64,000 nt of DNA from Vitellaria paradoxa (GCA_019916065.1 CM034244.1:24668471-24732470); one strand, 5' to 3'; shown: positions 22,946 to 35,517, counted from the first letter of the stretch. Made by a program: numbers and translations. Notes: generated by a model not told the origin, from the sequence alone.

Positions 22946-23489
22946 GATCCCGGAAGAAAGGAAGGTAGACCCAGATAGTTTTCAACGCCGGTGAACGCTG
23001 TGGCGGTGTCTGTTTCGCGTAATTTTGCTGGAGGTGGGAGAAATCGATGCCGAAAGGTTTGTTGTTTAAACTAAAATCTCCTTATTTCTCCTTTTCTCTT
23101 CAGATTTGAGGTAAACGGGATCTATATTTGTGTTCTAGACGTTGCAAGGATCATTTTGGTATATTTACATGCTTGATTTGGTGAAATTTTGTGAGATGTG
23201 TATATATATATATATACGGGTGTGTGTATATATGCGCATATGTGTTGAATTTTTCATACTTTTGAGTTATAATAATTACATAAATGATATATAGAGATTT
23301 TAGGATAAATTTCTATATGTTCATTTTGTGTGGAAATGATTAAATTTAGGCTGACAATGGGAAGTCAGTTCGAAATTAAAACCCAGTTCGCTGGGCGTTC
23401 ACTGGAGAAGAAACAAGAAAAAGGAAAAGAAAAAGAAAAAGAAAAAGAAAAAGAGAAAAGAATAGAAAAAATAGTTAGAAATATTGCCA

Positions 23490-23715
23490 TTTGGGCCCAA
23501 AACTTTTAAATAATCACAAATTAACCCCCAAAGTTTTAGATAATAAAAAATGGCTCCCAAAGATTTAGATAATTACAAAATGACTCCCCAAGAGTTTAAA
23601 ATTACAAAGTGGACCCCGAAGGTTTGAATAATTACAAAATGGTCCCTAAAGTTTAGAAAAATTACAATTTTACCCCTAAAGAATTGGGGAGGATCATAAT
23701 GTTGCCCCCAAAGTT
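23490..23715. repeat. Degenerate ~33-bp repeat (aattacaaaatggcccccaa)
   Basis: About seven units of the type ataattacaaaatgrcccccaaagttta. Repeated, one unit shorter, at 26825-27015 in the second LTR copy. The reverse complement of the same pattern occurs at 41040-41165. Confidence 0.75.
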
Positions 23716-24222
23716 ATGGAAAATTATAGTTGATGTTACAGAATTGGAAAGATGTTAGAAAAACTGTAAATTTTGAGATTTTAAGGCATGCTTTATTTTA
23801 TGTTAATAATTGTGGAAAAGAATTACAATATATATGACTAAATTAGACATAATTGATGATGGAATTGTATGAAACATAATTGATGGCTTAACATAGTATG
23901 TCTTGTTAATGTTGTGAATTCTTGAAGAGAATTATTATATATGATTGAACATATCATGGGCATTAGAGTTGGGGTAGCATCATCTAGTCTATGTTGAGGA
24001 TATTGATTGGCTGAGAGTGCCACATTTATATTGTGACGTGCTGAGGCACAGGTTATATATGTAGATTGGGTTCACAATTTGAGAAAAATGAGAAAATGAG
24101 ATTTTGAAAATACTAGATGATTCCCAATCGATATATATATGACTAAAGATTAATCATTTGGAGTTGGACATTAATATTGAAGTGAGATATTATGGGATTT
24201 TCTCCGGATTGTAGCCGGACCT

Positions 24223-24264
24223 TGCTTGAAATGAGCGGATGCCTATTTAAGATAAGCGGATGCC
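24223..24264 (+). repeat. 21-bp tandem repeat, two units
   Basis: Units of tgcttgaaatgagcggatgcc. The second LTR copy carries three units at 29571-29633, so copy number changed between the two LTRs. Confidence 0.75.
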
Positions 24265-24470
24265 TGACTAGGGGCGTAACACGGTTCCTTAGCAGACGAG
24301 CCAGGGGGTGTAACATAGTTCCCCTGAGTGTTACACCAATGGGGGTGTAACACGGTTCCCCATTTGGTTTATATATATATTGAGATAATGTGATTGTTAC
24401 ATTTATTGATGAGATGTAGAGATGATTATATTGATCATGAGTTTGGTCATGAAATAAAGGATATAAAAAT

Positions 24471-24540
24471 AGGAACTACGGTGACCTGATTCCCAATATG
24501 GGATACGTAGGTAACTCAGGCAAGAGTGGCCTGAGTCCGG
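24471..24540 (+). repeat. Conserved LTR motif
   Basis: gaactacggtgacctgattc, a short spacer, then gggatacgtaggtaac. It is nearly the same as the minus-strand sequence at 6106-6181, in an otherwise unrelated region. Confidence 0.6.
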
Positions 24541-25161
24541 TCTTAATTATGGATAAGGTTTGAGTAGAAGAGAATTGGATAATTGCATTACATTACATAT
24601 ATGTTTTTATATGATGTTTGCATTGCATAACATGACATGTGCATTTTATATTATGTTTGGTTTCTATTATTTTGAGTTACATTGTATGTTTGAGCATATT
24701 CATTAAAGCACACTTGCATGATTCTATCCAATGGGTTGGTTAACTTACTCTATCTATATTACAGGTGGTCCGGTGAGGCTAGGAAATAGCCAGCCAGAAC
24801 TGAGTTGAGTTCGACAGATTGATCTGTTATAGAATTTTACTTATATTAAGATGTTCGTATTCCCCTTTGTGTGTGACTAGGGTTGTGGGTCCCAAAGTCA
24901 ATTTATATATGAGATTGCATTGTTGTTGATGGACCTGTATGGCTATGTCAATCATAAATTTAGTCACCAGGGTGTAGCCTTAAATTTATCGCGATTGACG
25001 ATGTTTATTTATTTCATATGGGAACGAGGAACGTATTTACTTATTCTGATGGTTGTTATTGTATTGAAACTCGACCTTGGCACAGGTTTCTATTTAATTT
25101 ATTTTGTTCCCATATTCCCATGCCGTTCGTCCCGGACAATTAAGTTAGGGGCGTGACAAAA

Positions 25162-25173
25162 TGGTATCAAAGC
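25162..25173 (+). promoter_or_regulatory. tRNA-Met primer binding site
   Basis: tggtatcaaagc, three bases after the LTR end, matches the usual chromovirus primer site tggtatcagagc (initiator tRNA-Met) at 11 of 12 positions. Confidence 0.85.
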
Positions 25174-26203
25174 ACTAGGTCGCGAATACTTTGGGCCTTG
25201 GGTAGTGAGGCCTATGTGTTTCTGTTGTATTTTACTAAATTCCCTAGCATTTACTGTATGAGTTTGGATTTAAAGATCGCGATGCTTTATGTCATGGTTG
25301 TTTGTAGATATGCCACGGACTAAGATTGTTGTCAAAATCGTAGCCGTGTTGATGGCCGATATGAAAGTTTGATTAGACTCTGTAATTGGCAATAAATTTG
25401 AACGATTGGTAATGGCTCGGTGAGCCTAGATGTGAGACTTATGAATTGTTTTTAAGATGATTCTAATTTTGAGAATGGTAGTTAAAAGAGACTACGAGAA
25501 ATGATAGAGATTTCAAATTTAAATTTGAGAGACTTAAAGGGTCGGAGTTAGTGACTCATAGATTTATTGAGAATACATTACATTGTCGAATGAAGATAGT
25601 TGTTTAATTATACTAGAGTTCTACTTGGTCAATAAATTCAATACAAAAGTGAAGATGGATAGGTTATCCATTTACTTCGTAGTGATTATCTGCTATCAAA
25701 GATTAGCGACGATAGTTTTACTTGAAGACATTATAGTTTAGGCTTGAGTTCAAGCTAGAATATGTTAAGTGCATTGAAAGAGCTTTTGTTCCGATGGTCA
25801 ATTTAATGTTAACTGAGATAGGATATTATATTATTTTTGAGAGCAAAAGGTAAATTTTGAGAGTGTTTATCGGGAAATAGTGAGTATTATCTTATCAAGA
25901 GGTTGTAGCATATCGTTGAGTGGATAGATGAAATTTAAAAGTTACGTGTTCGTACTCGATGCAGATGAAATTTGGCTAGTAGTGATTTGATAGTTTCATC
26001 ACTTGATATTTGTAATCATCTTGGTGGAATGAAATGCACAAAGACTTTGGATGTTCCTAATGACGGAATAATCTTCGAGTAATAGAGTAAGCAAACTTGA
26101 TTTGAAATTTAAAGTAAATGGATTCTCTACTTGATAGGAGGTGATAAGCCATTACCGTGCACTAGTAACGATTGTTTTATTTGATGAATCTGTAGTTCCT
26201 ATT
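25174..26203 (+). mobile_element. Decayed internal region of the plus-strand chromovirus
   Basis: Only about 1 kb separates the primer site from the second LTR copy, so almost all of gag and pol is deleted. A possible gag start at 25313 (MPRTKIVVKI...) hits a stop within about 25 codons. No RT, RNase H or integrase motif is present. The rest shows no recognisable coding content. Confidence 0.6.
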
Positions 26204-27139
26204 CAAGGAGACCACGGGGAGAGAGAGAAAAGAGAGAGAGTGAAAGAGAGGGAAGAGAGAGAGGGATTCGGGAAGAAAGAAAGGTAGACCTGGATAGTTT
26301 TCAACGCAGTGAACGTTGTGGCGGTGTCCGTTTCGCGTAATTTTGCTCGAGGTGGGAGAAATCGATGCCAAAAGGTTTGTTGTTTAAACTAAAATCTCCT
26401 TATTTCTCATTTTCTCTTCAGATTTGAGGTAAATGGGATCTATATTTGTGTTCTAGACGTTGCAAAGATTATTTTGGTATATTTATATGCTTGATTTGGT
26501 GAAATTTTGTGAGATGTGTATATATATATATATATGCGGGTGTGTATATGTATGCGCATATGTGTTGAATTTTTCATACTTGTGAGTTATGATAATTACA
26601 TAAATGATATACAGAGATTTTAGGATAAATTTCTATATGTTCATTTTGTGTGGAAGTGATTAAATTTAGGCTAACAATGGGAAGTCAGCCCGAAATTGAA
26701 ACCCAGTTCGCTGGAGAAGAAACGGGAAAAAGAAAAGGAAAAAGAAAAGAAAAGAAAAAGAAAAAGAAAAAGAAAAAGAAAAAGGGAAAAGAATAGAAAA
26801 AATAGTTAGAAATATTGCCATTTGGGCCTAAAACTTTTAAATAATCACAAATTAACCCCCAAAGTTTTAGATAATTACAAAGTGACTCCCCAAGAGTTTA
26901 AATAATTACAAAGTTGACCCCAAAGGTTTGAATAATTACAAAATGGCCCCTAAAGTTTAGAAAAATTACGATTTTACCCCCAAAGAATTGGGGAGGATCA
27001 TAATGTTGCCCCCAGAGTTATGAAAAATTATAGTTGATGTTATAGAATTGGAAAGATGTTAGAAAAACTGTAAATTTTGAGATTTTAAGGCATGCTTTAT
27101 TTTATGTTAATAATTGTGGAAAAGAATTACTATATATAT
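26204..27139 (+). repeat. Second LTR copy of the plus-strand chromovirus, part 1
   Basis: Collinear with 22888-23838 of the 5' LTR, from the gagaccacggggagagag word onward. The first ~240 bases of the LTR are missing, so the junction at 26203 is a deletion breakpoint. It is interrupted at 27139 by a solo LTR. Confidence 0.8.
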
Positions 27140-27559
27140 TGACTGACCCTAAAATGTGTTCGGGTTCTACCTCTCAAGTGCAAGAGGGTGGTCGTAGTCT
27201 TACTCGGTGAGAACCGAGGTCATCTCCACAGGGAGGGCTGCGTTAAAAGACACTAGACTTGTTCTCTTAATTAGTAGGTGAGCCTAAGCTAATCTAAACT
27301 AATTTTGAATTACAAAGTGATTTGAATATGGCTGGGTTGAGAATGATGGAGCTAAGCAAATTGTGATATTAAACTAGAATGCAAATATTGAAAATAAACT
27401 AACTAAAATGATCTTGGCTTTGAACCAAATCTAGTAGTGGGTAGTGGTTTACTCAAACGCATTTATAACTCAACCTAACAAACGCACATGCATTGCTAGG
27501 TCGGAAGATATTTCATTAAAAACTAATTTATGGAATTCAGAGTAAGCGGAGGCTTTTGA

Positions 27560-27925
27560 AATTGGTTTCAGACTCACCGGGACATTGAATCGAACACCTA
27601 GTGTGTATGAGCATCAACTCATAACTAGACTTCAATTATAACACAGGTGAATCGATTTCTTAAGAAAACCTCATGTTTTGGTTTTATGAAAATAAGGTTC
27701 GAATCACCGAGCCATTGAACCAACCACTTGGTTTGCACGAGTGGCCAATCGTAACCAAGATTTGGTTTTAACACGGGTGACTGATTTTGTAAGAAAACCT
27801 AATTTGGGTCTTGGAAAATCAGATTCTAACTTACCGGGACATTACACCGAACACTTGGTGTGCACAAGTGAAAACTTGTAACCAAGCTACGGTTGTGACA
27901 CGGGTGAGTAGGTTTCAAGAGAACC
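27560..27925. repeat. Three tandem copies of a ~128-bp unit
   Basis: Copies are anchored at caccgggacattgaatcgaa (27577), caccgagccattgaaccaac (27705) and taccgggacattacaccgaa (27832), each followed by acacttggtgtgcacgagtg-like sequence and acacgggtga. A related two-copy repeat lies at 57520-57700 in the other family. Confidence 0.75.
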
Positions 27926-28559
27926 CTAGCTTACTACGAAATTCCAATTAAAAGTCCAAAATATATTTTGTTAAATAAAACTCGTTTACATTTGAGTTCA
28001 CCAACTACTTCACCACTTTCAATGGCTTGAAGCCAAGAACAAACCCTAGCCTAACATTGCGAAAGCATTAACAAAGCCTTTCGAAAAGAAAATAACCTTC
28101 ATCAAGCACTCAAACACGAAAACGAAGTATATAGAAATAAGCTAAAGCAATTTCGAAAGCAAATCAAACACTAACAATGACTACGAAGTACTACGAAGTG
28201 AAAATAAAGAACAAAGATAAATAAAATAATAAACTTTTGATTAAAACGAAGTAACGAATGAAACTTACCAATTAATCTTAATGCGAAGATGAAAAAATAA
28301 AACTTCCGTCAATCCAACACGAGATGAAAACATCTAACCCTAATCTAAACTAAACTAAGAGAAAGAGAAGAAGTGCGTAGGGTTTCGAACCCTTGTACAT
28401 CAGAAATTTGCCCTTTTGTATCATTACATAACTCAAGGGTAAAAGTGTAATTTCATAATTCAAAATTTAACTTAAAAGTGTGCTGGACAAGTCATCATGG
28501 ACGCCCAAGGTACAAGTGTTTGATGAAGTCCTCAAAGAGTTAGCCAAAAAAACAGCAGT

Positions 28560-28692
28560 CAGAACTCCCTCTCTGTGGGCGCCCATCTGATGAAGAGTGG
28601 GGCGCCCAAGGGTCCTCATGGGCGCCCATGGATGTAGGTGGGGCGCCCATGCTTGTGGTGGGGCGCCCATGGGCCTAGGTGGGGCGCCCATC
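28560..28692. repeat. Array of gggcgcccatg words
   Basis: Six copies of the palindrome gggcgccc within 133 bases, spaced about 20-30 bases and joined by words such as ggtgggg, catgg and aggtgggg. The same word forms arrays in the unrelated Tekay LTRs of this window. Confidence 0.85.
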
Positions 28693-29183
28693 TGCAAATA
28701 CAGTGAACAGTTCTTCTTTGACAGCTTTCTGTTCCTGACTTCCAATGCGATTTTGACACTGAAGCTGACAGATTCAGGCTTCGGATAAACCAGAAAAGTT
28801 GTAGGGCTTCGAGTCTTCTTTACAACGCAAAAAGAATGGAACCATTTCGAGTTGTGACGAAAAAGTTATGGCTGGAAAACTGAGAGGGTGTTGAGCTGGA
28901 ACTTCAACCGCACACCACTTCAACTATTTTGAACTTCAAACCACTTCCTTCTCCTTGGCACCCATGGTAGTCGATCTTATGCCTTGGGATGGCTCCTTCT
29001 CACATACAACCTTGGTGTTGTTTGGGCCAAAAACCCCATATTATATCACCTGAAATATACACACACCAAGAATGCATGGAAATGAGATAATCAAGCTAAC
29101 ACATCGCCAATAATAACTGTAAATTCATAATTAGCATGCTCAATATATATATAATTGTACAATAATGCATGCTAATCATATAT

Positions 29184-29689
29184 GATTAAATTAGACATAA
29201 TTGATGATGGAATTGTATGAAACATAATTGATGGCTTAACATAGTATGTCTTGTTAATGTTGTGAATTCTTGAAGAGAATTATTATAAATGATTGAGCAT
29301 ATCATGGGCATTAGAGTTGGGGTAGCATCATCTAGTCTATGTTGAGGATATTGATTGGCTGAGAGTGCCACATTTATATTGTGACCTACTGAGTCACAGG
29401 TTATATATGTAAACTGGGTTCGCAATTTGGGAAAAATGAGAAAATGAGATTTTGAAAATACTAGATGATTCCCAATTGATATATATATGACTAAAGATTA
29501 ATCATTTGGAGTTGGACATTAATATTAAAGTGAGATATTATAGGATTTTCTTCGGATTGTAGCCGGACCTTGCTTAAGATGAGTAGATGCCTGCTTGAAA
29601 TGAGCGGATGCTTGCTTAAGATAAGCGGATGCCTAACTAGGGGCGTAACACGGTTCCCTAGCAGACAAGCCAGGGGGTGTAACAGGGTT
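29184..29689 (+). repeat. Second LTR copy of the plus-strand chromovirus, part 2
   Basis: Continues collinear with 23843-24318 of the 5' LTR, including a third 21-bp unit at 29571-29633. It is interrupted at 29690 by the Tekay solo LTR. Confidence 0.85.
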
Positions 29690-32600
29690 TGTCACGCCCC
29701 GGATCTTATGACCCGAGGGGTGAGTGATAAACACACACAATATGCACTAACATAACCAATCTCAAGATCAGAGCAACGCAACATAAGCTAGTGAGCCCAA
29801 GACATAAGATAGAATAACATAAGTTTAACCTTAATTATTGCCAAATCACCAACCACATACACCATTCCCAAATTACATAACTTAGGCCTTAAGGCCATTA
29901 CAACTAAATCGAACAAGTTCTCAATGTACAATATTACAAATCCAAAAAAAATTTAAGCTAAATGACCAAGAGCTTTGCTAAGCTTGGTAGGGCTCATGCA
30001 CAACCTTCTAATCCAAACCCCTTAGCCCTCCTGATTGTTATGACTTGTACCTGCATCAAAATCTGTAGGGATGTGAGCACGGGTCCACTTGTGCTCACAA
30101 GGTCTCAAATAAACATACATGATATGTATTCCAAACATGCATACTATTCATGGTGCATCTAGTTATCTCAACATGTTCTAGAGCCACAACAATTTATCAA
30201 CATGACTATATAACCAATTTAGAATATATAATTTTTTTTTACACAATAATATCATAAGAAGGATTCAATTCCAATTAATACTTAATCTTTGAAAATTTCA
30301 TTCATTGGTTCAAACCACATTTCAATTATCTCTTAGATGTTTAATCATGCCGACCACATAATCATATTTACAATATTTATCTTTATTCAATAACATCATA
30401 GTGTAGCATTCAATTCCAATTATTCTCCATTATTAAATTTCCCATCTTTGTATCTAATCATATTCCATATCACATTATCGCATATTCAACATTCAATCAC
30501 ATATCCACATCCACATTACTTTGTTCATCATTCAATCATGAAATCACATCCACAGTAACATCATTTCATTAATCAATCACATAACCATAACCACACAATC
30601 CTCGGGGGTTGGGTGCATACATACTATCGTCTTTTATGGGCCAATACCCAACGGAAATGATAAACCGGCGTCGTCGTTTAGGATCACCGTCTAGGGCCAC
30701 GAGGAGCCAAAACACACACAATGTTGTGGGCTACTAACCCAATGGCATTGACACCAAACCCTGCGCAGGTTCCGGGTCTTTCAACTCGAGGGTAATCTCA
30801 CGAACCTTCTTATTTCCGCACCCCACCATGGCCCCTGGCACACACAACCAATCGTTCATCACATTCAATACTCATCAATCACAATTCACAATCATCATCA
30901 TTACTTTCCAATACGCACAACCACATTCCATTTCATCATGTAGCACAACTCATTTCATCTCTTCATTTTATTTAATCCAAGCCTCATTTAATTTCCATCA
31001 TTTGTTAACAAAAGTTCACTTTTTGGTTCATCCCAAGATTCATCACATATCAACATCAATCAATCTTATTAAACATTTAACATTATTCAATATACATACC
31101 ATTCAGCACACATGTCAATATTACGGTTCATTCCATAGCTTATTGCATATTGCATTGATCAAACCATATTAAGCATTCCACATTTACCAAAATTATAAAC
31201 ATATGTCTCTTTGTCAAGTTACCCTTTCACTTAATCAATCACAAGTTCATATACCTCAACATTTAGTTTACATCAAGACATATTCACAATTCTATTTGAT
31301 TAAGACCCTTATCTCAAAGTAGGCTTCCAATTCATTTCATTCATGGTAGCAAGCATTCCCCCTTTATAAGCTTAATCCCATAGGTTTAAGATAATCAATC
31401 CCTAATCACTTTTTGAAATCTCATTTCCATTTTAAAATCCATAGAATTAATCAAATAAAAGTCTCACATACAAACATATTACCAACCTATTCATAATCCT
31501 AAGGTAGGAAGTCAAGTTAAGAAAAATCAGGAAAAGTGTTCTGGTCTTGGTGGGTGCCCCACCAAAAGTTCATGGGTGCCCCTGAGGGTCATGGGTGCCC
31601 CACAAAAGATCATGGGCGCTCCTCAAGGGTCATGGGTGCCCCTCCAAAACCCACGGGCGCCCCTCTGTTAAACAGAATGTTACTCTGCTTCGGTTCAAGT
31701 TTTAGGTCATGTTTTTAGGTTCCAAACTTTACCCAATCCAATATCTAACCTAATACCTTATTTTCTTGTGTTGTTTAGGACCTAGAAGACCCCAAAAAGT
31801 CCATCAAAACACATTTTAATCCATCTATTTCTTCAATACAAAAATCTTGGTCCAACCTTTACACATATAAACACACAACCATTCATCCACACAAACTCCA
31901 CTTCCAAGGTTTCCAAATCTTAAATAAATTTCACAGAAGTGTTACTAACTCAAATACATCTCATATATGTTAAAATGAGACTAGAAATCCCTACTTTAAG
32001 TGGTAAGAAGATAAATCAACAAGGGGGTGTCTTGAGCTTCCAAACCCTCAAACTTTGATGAGGTCAATCTCCTCCCTCCTTGATCAAAACTACAAACAAA
32101 TTATATAGGGAGGTTTCTTAAGGTTCTAATTTCAACTTTGCAAAAGGAATTTGGATTTTATGAAGGGTGGAAGAACCTACCTTGAAAACCCTGCCTGGTT
32201 GTCTTCTTTGCTCTTCTCTTACTCTTCTTTTGCTTCTCACCCGGTTCTCCCTCTTCCAAGCAACTTCTCTCTCTCTCTCTTGCATCAAATTAATCTAATA
32301 TATATATATAGATATAAAATCAATATTTTAAACCCCTCAACAGTGTCTTCCAGAATTTTCCACCCCCCTAGCCTAAATATAGGTGTATAGCGGTGAGGGG
32401 TCGGCTAAAAAATGCAGAGGACCCCTACTACTGATTTTCTACACAAGTGGGGCACCCCTCAAAACCACGAGCGCCCGTCCTAGAGCCATGGGTGCCCCTC
32501 AAAAACCACGGGCGCCCCTCAGCGTGCTTCTGAGTCAAAATGTTGACTTTTGAGCTATTTTGCCAATTTCTTCCAAAATTCACACCCCCAAGTCATCTTT

Positions 32601-32691
32601 AATGACTAAACTTACTTAATTAACATACTAACATGCCCAAAACATGTTAAAACCATCAAATTACATTAACATGAAAATTCGGGAAATTACA
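29690..32691 (-). mobile_element. Tekay solo LTR (subfamily 1)
   Basis: The plus strand begins tgtcacgccccggatcttat and ends gaaaattcgggaaattaca. Flanks are gggtt (29685-29689) and cggtt (32692-32696), a 5-bp duplication with one mismatch; the intact cggtt is also the sequence of the uninterrupted first LTR. Length is 3002 bases. It carries a TATA-like run at 32297-32313 and gggcgccc/gggtgccc clusters at 31545-31665 and 32447-32520. It lacks internal coding sequence. Confidence 0.9.
32297..32313 (-). promoter_or_regulatory. Tekay LTR TATA region with GA run downstream
   Basis: An AT-alternating run (minus strand tatatatatatatta) precedes ttaatttgatgcaagaga and a (GA)n run at 32266-32281. The same order is kept in the LTRs at 35120-35146 (minus) and 47451-47490 (plus), which supports a real core promoter. 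Confidence 0.5.
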
Positions 32692-32696
32692 CGGTT

Positions 32697-32725
32697 CCCC
32701 TGAGTGTTACACCAATGGGGGTGTA
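32697..32725 (+). repeat. Second LTR copy of the plus-strand chromovirus, part 3
   Basis: Only 29 bases (from cccctgagtgttac to gggggtgta), collinear with the 5' LTR around 24323-24353. The remainder of this LTR does not reappear anywhere to the right in the window. Confidence 0.75.
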
Positions 32726-35517
32726 TGTCACGCCCCGGATCTCGTGACCCGAAAGGTGAGTGATAAACACACATAACATGCACCAATATAACCAATCCCA
32801 TAATCAGAGCAACGCAACATAAGCTAGTGAGCCCAAGACATAAGATAGAATAACATAAGTTTAACCTTGACTATTGCCATGTCACCAGCCACATACACCA
32901 TTCCCAAATTACATAACTTAGGCCTTATGGCCATTACAATCAAATTGAAAGAGTTCATAAATGTACAACGTTACAATTCCCAAAAAAAATTTAAACTAGA
33001 TGACCAAGAGCTTTGATAAGCTTGGTAGGGCTCATGCATAACTTCCTAGTCCCAACACATCAACCCACTTGATTGTTATTGCTTGTACCTGCATCAAAGT
33101 CTGTAGGGATGTGAGCACGGGTCCACTTGTGACCACAAGTCTCAAATAAACATATATGATATGTATTCCACACATGCAAGCATTTTATGATGTATCTAGT
33201 TACCACCTATACTCTAGAATCAAAATCATGCATTGACATCACCAATTTAGACTATGTACCTTTATACACAACAATATTGTGAAAAGAAATTCAATTTCAA
33301 CCAATACTTAATCTTTAGATTCTCATTCTTAAGTCTCAAATCACATTTCAATCCTCTTTTTAATGTTTAATCAAAGTTGACCACACAACCATATTTACAA
33401 TACCTATTGACACTCAATGATATCACAATGGGGCATCAAATTCCAAACAATTTTCATTATTGAATTTCCTAACATTACATCTAGTCACATTCCCAACCAC
33501 ATTATCACAAATTCAACATTTAATCATGTATTCACATCCATATTATCACATTCTAACAATCCATCACACAACCATAGTCACACAATTCATCGGGGGTTGG
33601 GTGTTTACACAACACCGTCTTTTATGGGTCCAGACCCAACGGAAACGGCAAACCAAATGCCATCGTTTAGGATCACAATCTAAGGTCATGGGTAACCCAT
33701 AAACTCACAATGTTGTGGGCTACTAACCCACTAGCATTGACACCAAACCCTGCGCAGGTTCCGGGACTCTCAACCCGAGGGTACTCTCAAACCCTTCCTA
33801 TTTACCACACCCCACCACGGCCCCCGTCACACAAACAATCATTCATCATATTACATCTCATCATTCACAAGTCGACATTCATTATCATATACTTTTCCAC
33901 AACATAAATCCACATTCCGGTTTATTCTAAGATTCATTACATAACAACATTTATTAAGCATCATTGAACATTTAACCTCTTTCAATGTTATGAACATGAG
34001 CTCCCTTTTGCCAAATCACAATTCATTAATGCAATCACAAGTTCATACACTTTAACATTTAGTTTACATTGAGGCATATTCACAATTCCACTTGATTAAA
34101 ACCCTTATCTCAAAGTAGGCTTCCAATTCATTTCATTCATGGTAGCAAGCATTCCCTTTTACAAGCTTACTCCCATAGGTTTAAGATAATCAACCTTTAA
34201 TCACTTTTAAGAGCTCATTCCCATTTTAAAATCCATACAATTAATCAAATAAAAGTCTCACATACAAATATATGCCTAACCCCTTCATAATCCTAAGATA
34301 GGAAGTCAAGTTAAGAAAAATCAGAATAGGTGTTCTGGTCTCTGTGGGCACCCCTCCTAAAGTTCATGGGCGCCCCTGAGGGGGCTTGGGCGCCCCACAA
34401 AAGATCATGGGCGCCCCTGAGGGGTCATGGGTGCCCCACCTAAGATCATGGGCGCCCCACCTAAGAGCATGGGCGCCTCTCTGTTGCCCAGAAGCCCCTC
34501 TGTTGCCCAGAAGGTCACTTTGCTCCGGTTTCAGCTTTAAGCCATGTTTTTAGGTTCCAAACTTTACCCAATCCAATATCTAACCTAATACCTTAATTTC
34601 TTGGGTTGTCTAGGACCTAGAAGACTCCAAAAAGTCCATCAAAACAAATTTTAATCCATCCATTTCTTCAATACAAAAATCTAGCTCCAACCTATACATA
34701 TATACACAACCATTTATCCACACAAACTCCTCTTCTAAGGGATCCAAATCTTAAATAAATTTCATAGAAGTGTTACTAGCTCAAATACATCTCATATATG
34801 TCAAAATGAGACTAAAAATCCCTACCTTGAGTGGTAAAAAGATAGATCAACAAAGGGGTGTCTTGAGCTTCCAAACCCTCAAACTTTGATGGCTCCAATC
34901 TTCTTCCTCCTTGATCAAAACTAAAAATGAACAACATAGGAAGGTTTCTTAAGGTCTTAATTTCAATCTCGTAACAGGAATTTGAATTCCATGAAGGTTT
35001 TGGAAAACATACCTTTGAAATCCTCAACCGGTGGCTTCTTCTTCTCTTTTGCTCTTCTCTTTCTCTTCTTTGTTTCCTTAGCCGATTCTCTCTCTCTCTC
35101 TCTTGCATCAAATCCATCTAATATATATATATATATATATGTATATCAATATTTTTAATCCCCCAACAGTAATCCTCAGGTCTAACCTCACCCTTAGCTA
35201 GTATAGGTGCCCATAGGGTTAAGTCTCGGCCTTCCAACCCGAGAACACCCTTCTGCTGATTTTCTGCACAAGTGGGGCGCCCATCATGGACCATGGGTGC
35301 CCATCCTAGACCCATGGGCGCCCCTCCTCTACCTTGGGCGCCCCTCTGCATGCCCCCGAGTCAAAATGTTGATTTTTGAGCTATTTTGCCCATTTCTTCC
35401 AAAATTCACACCCCCGAGTCATCTTTAATGACTAAACTCACTTAATTAACATACTAACATGCCCAAAACATGTTAAAACCATCAAATTATATTAACATGA
35501 AAATTCGGGGTATTACA
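32726..35517 (-). repeat. 3' LTR of the Tekay element (subfamily 1)
   Basis: The plus strand begins tgtcacgccccggatctcgt and ends aaattcggggtattaca, next to the polypurine tract. Length is 2792 bases. It is collinear with the solo LTR at 29690. A TATA-like AT run lies at 35120-35146, and gggcgccc clusters at 34346-34492 and 35275-35346. Confidence 0.92.
35120..35146 (-). promoter_or_regulatory. Tekay LTR TATA region
   Basis: An (AT)n run with a GA run (35090-35104) just downstream on the minus strand, and a gggcgccc cluster about 130 bases upstream. The arrangement is the same as in the other Tekay LTRs. Confidence 0.5.

Larger units (their letters stand above)
22646..25158 (+). repeat. 5' LTR of a plus-strand chromovirus
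   Basis: Begins tgtaacacccagtatttaaa and ends aggggcgtgaca, followed three bases later by a tRNA-Met primer site. Length is 2513 bases. Inside are a GA-rich run (22896-22945), a (gaaaaa)n run (23405-23470), a degenerate ~33-bp repeat (23490-23715), a 21-bp repeat (24223-24264), the conserved gaactacg...gatacgtagg motif (24471-24540) and gtgtaacacggttcccc words. It inserted into the copia remnant. Confidence 0.85.
27140..29178 (-). mobile_element. Athila/Tat-type solo LTR with perfect target duplication
   Basis: The plus strand begins tgactgaccctaaaatgtgt, the same opening as the young gag-only element at 57100, and ends atgcatgctaatca. The flanks are tatat on both sides (27135-27139, 29179-29183). 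Length is 2039 bases. It contains three ~128-bp repeats (27560-27925) and a gggcgccc array (28560-28692). No coding region. Confidence 0.85.

Noticed and set aside
22725..22994. Arg/Lys/Ser-rich open frames on both strands
   Set aside because: Caused by GA/CT-rich simple sequence within the chromovirus LTR; the second LTR copy does not keep the frame intact.
27695..27730. B-box-like ggttcgaatcac
   Set aside because: No A box at the right distance upstream, and the word is one member of a 128-bp LTR repeat.
30828..31172. 114-codon His/Ser/Thr/Ile-rich frame
   Set aside because: Lies in the non-coding part of a Tekay solo LTR. The collinear LTR at 32726-35517 does not preserve it.
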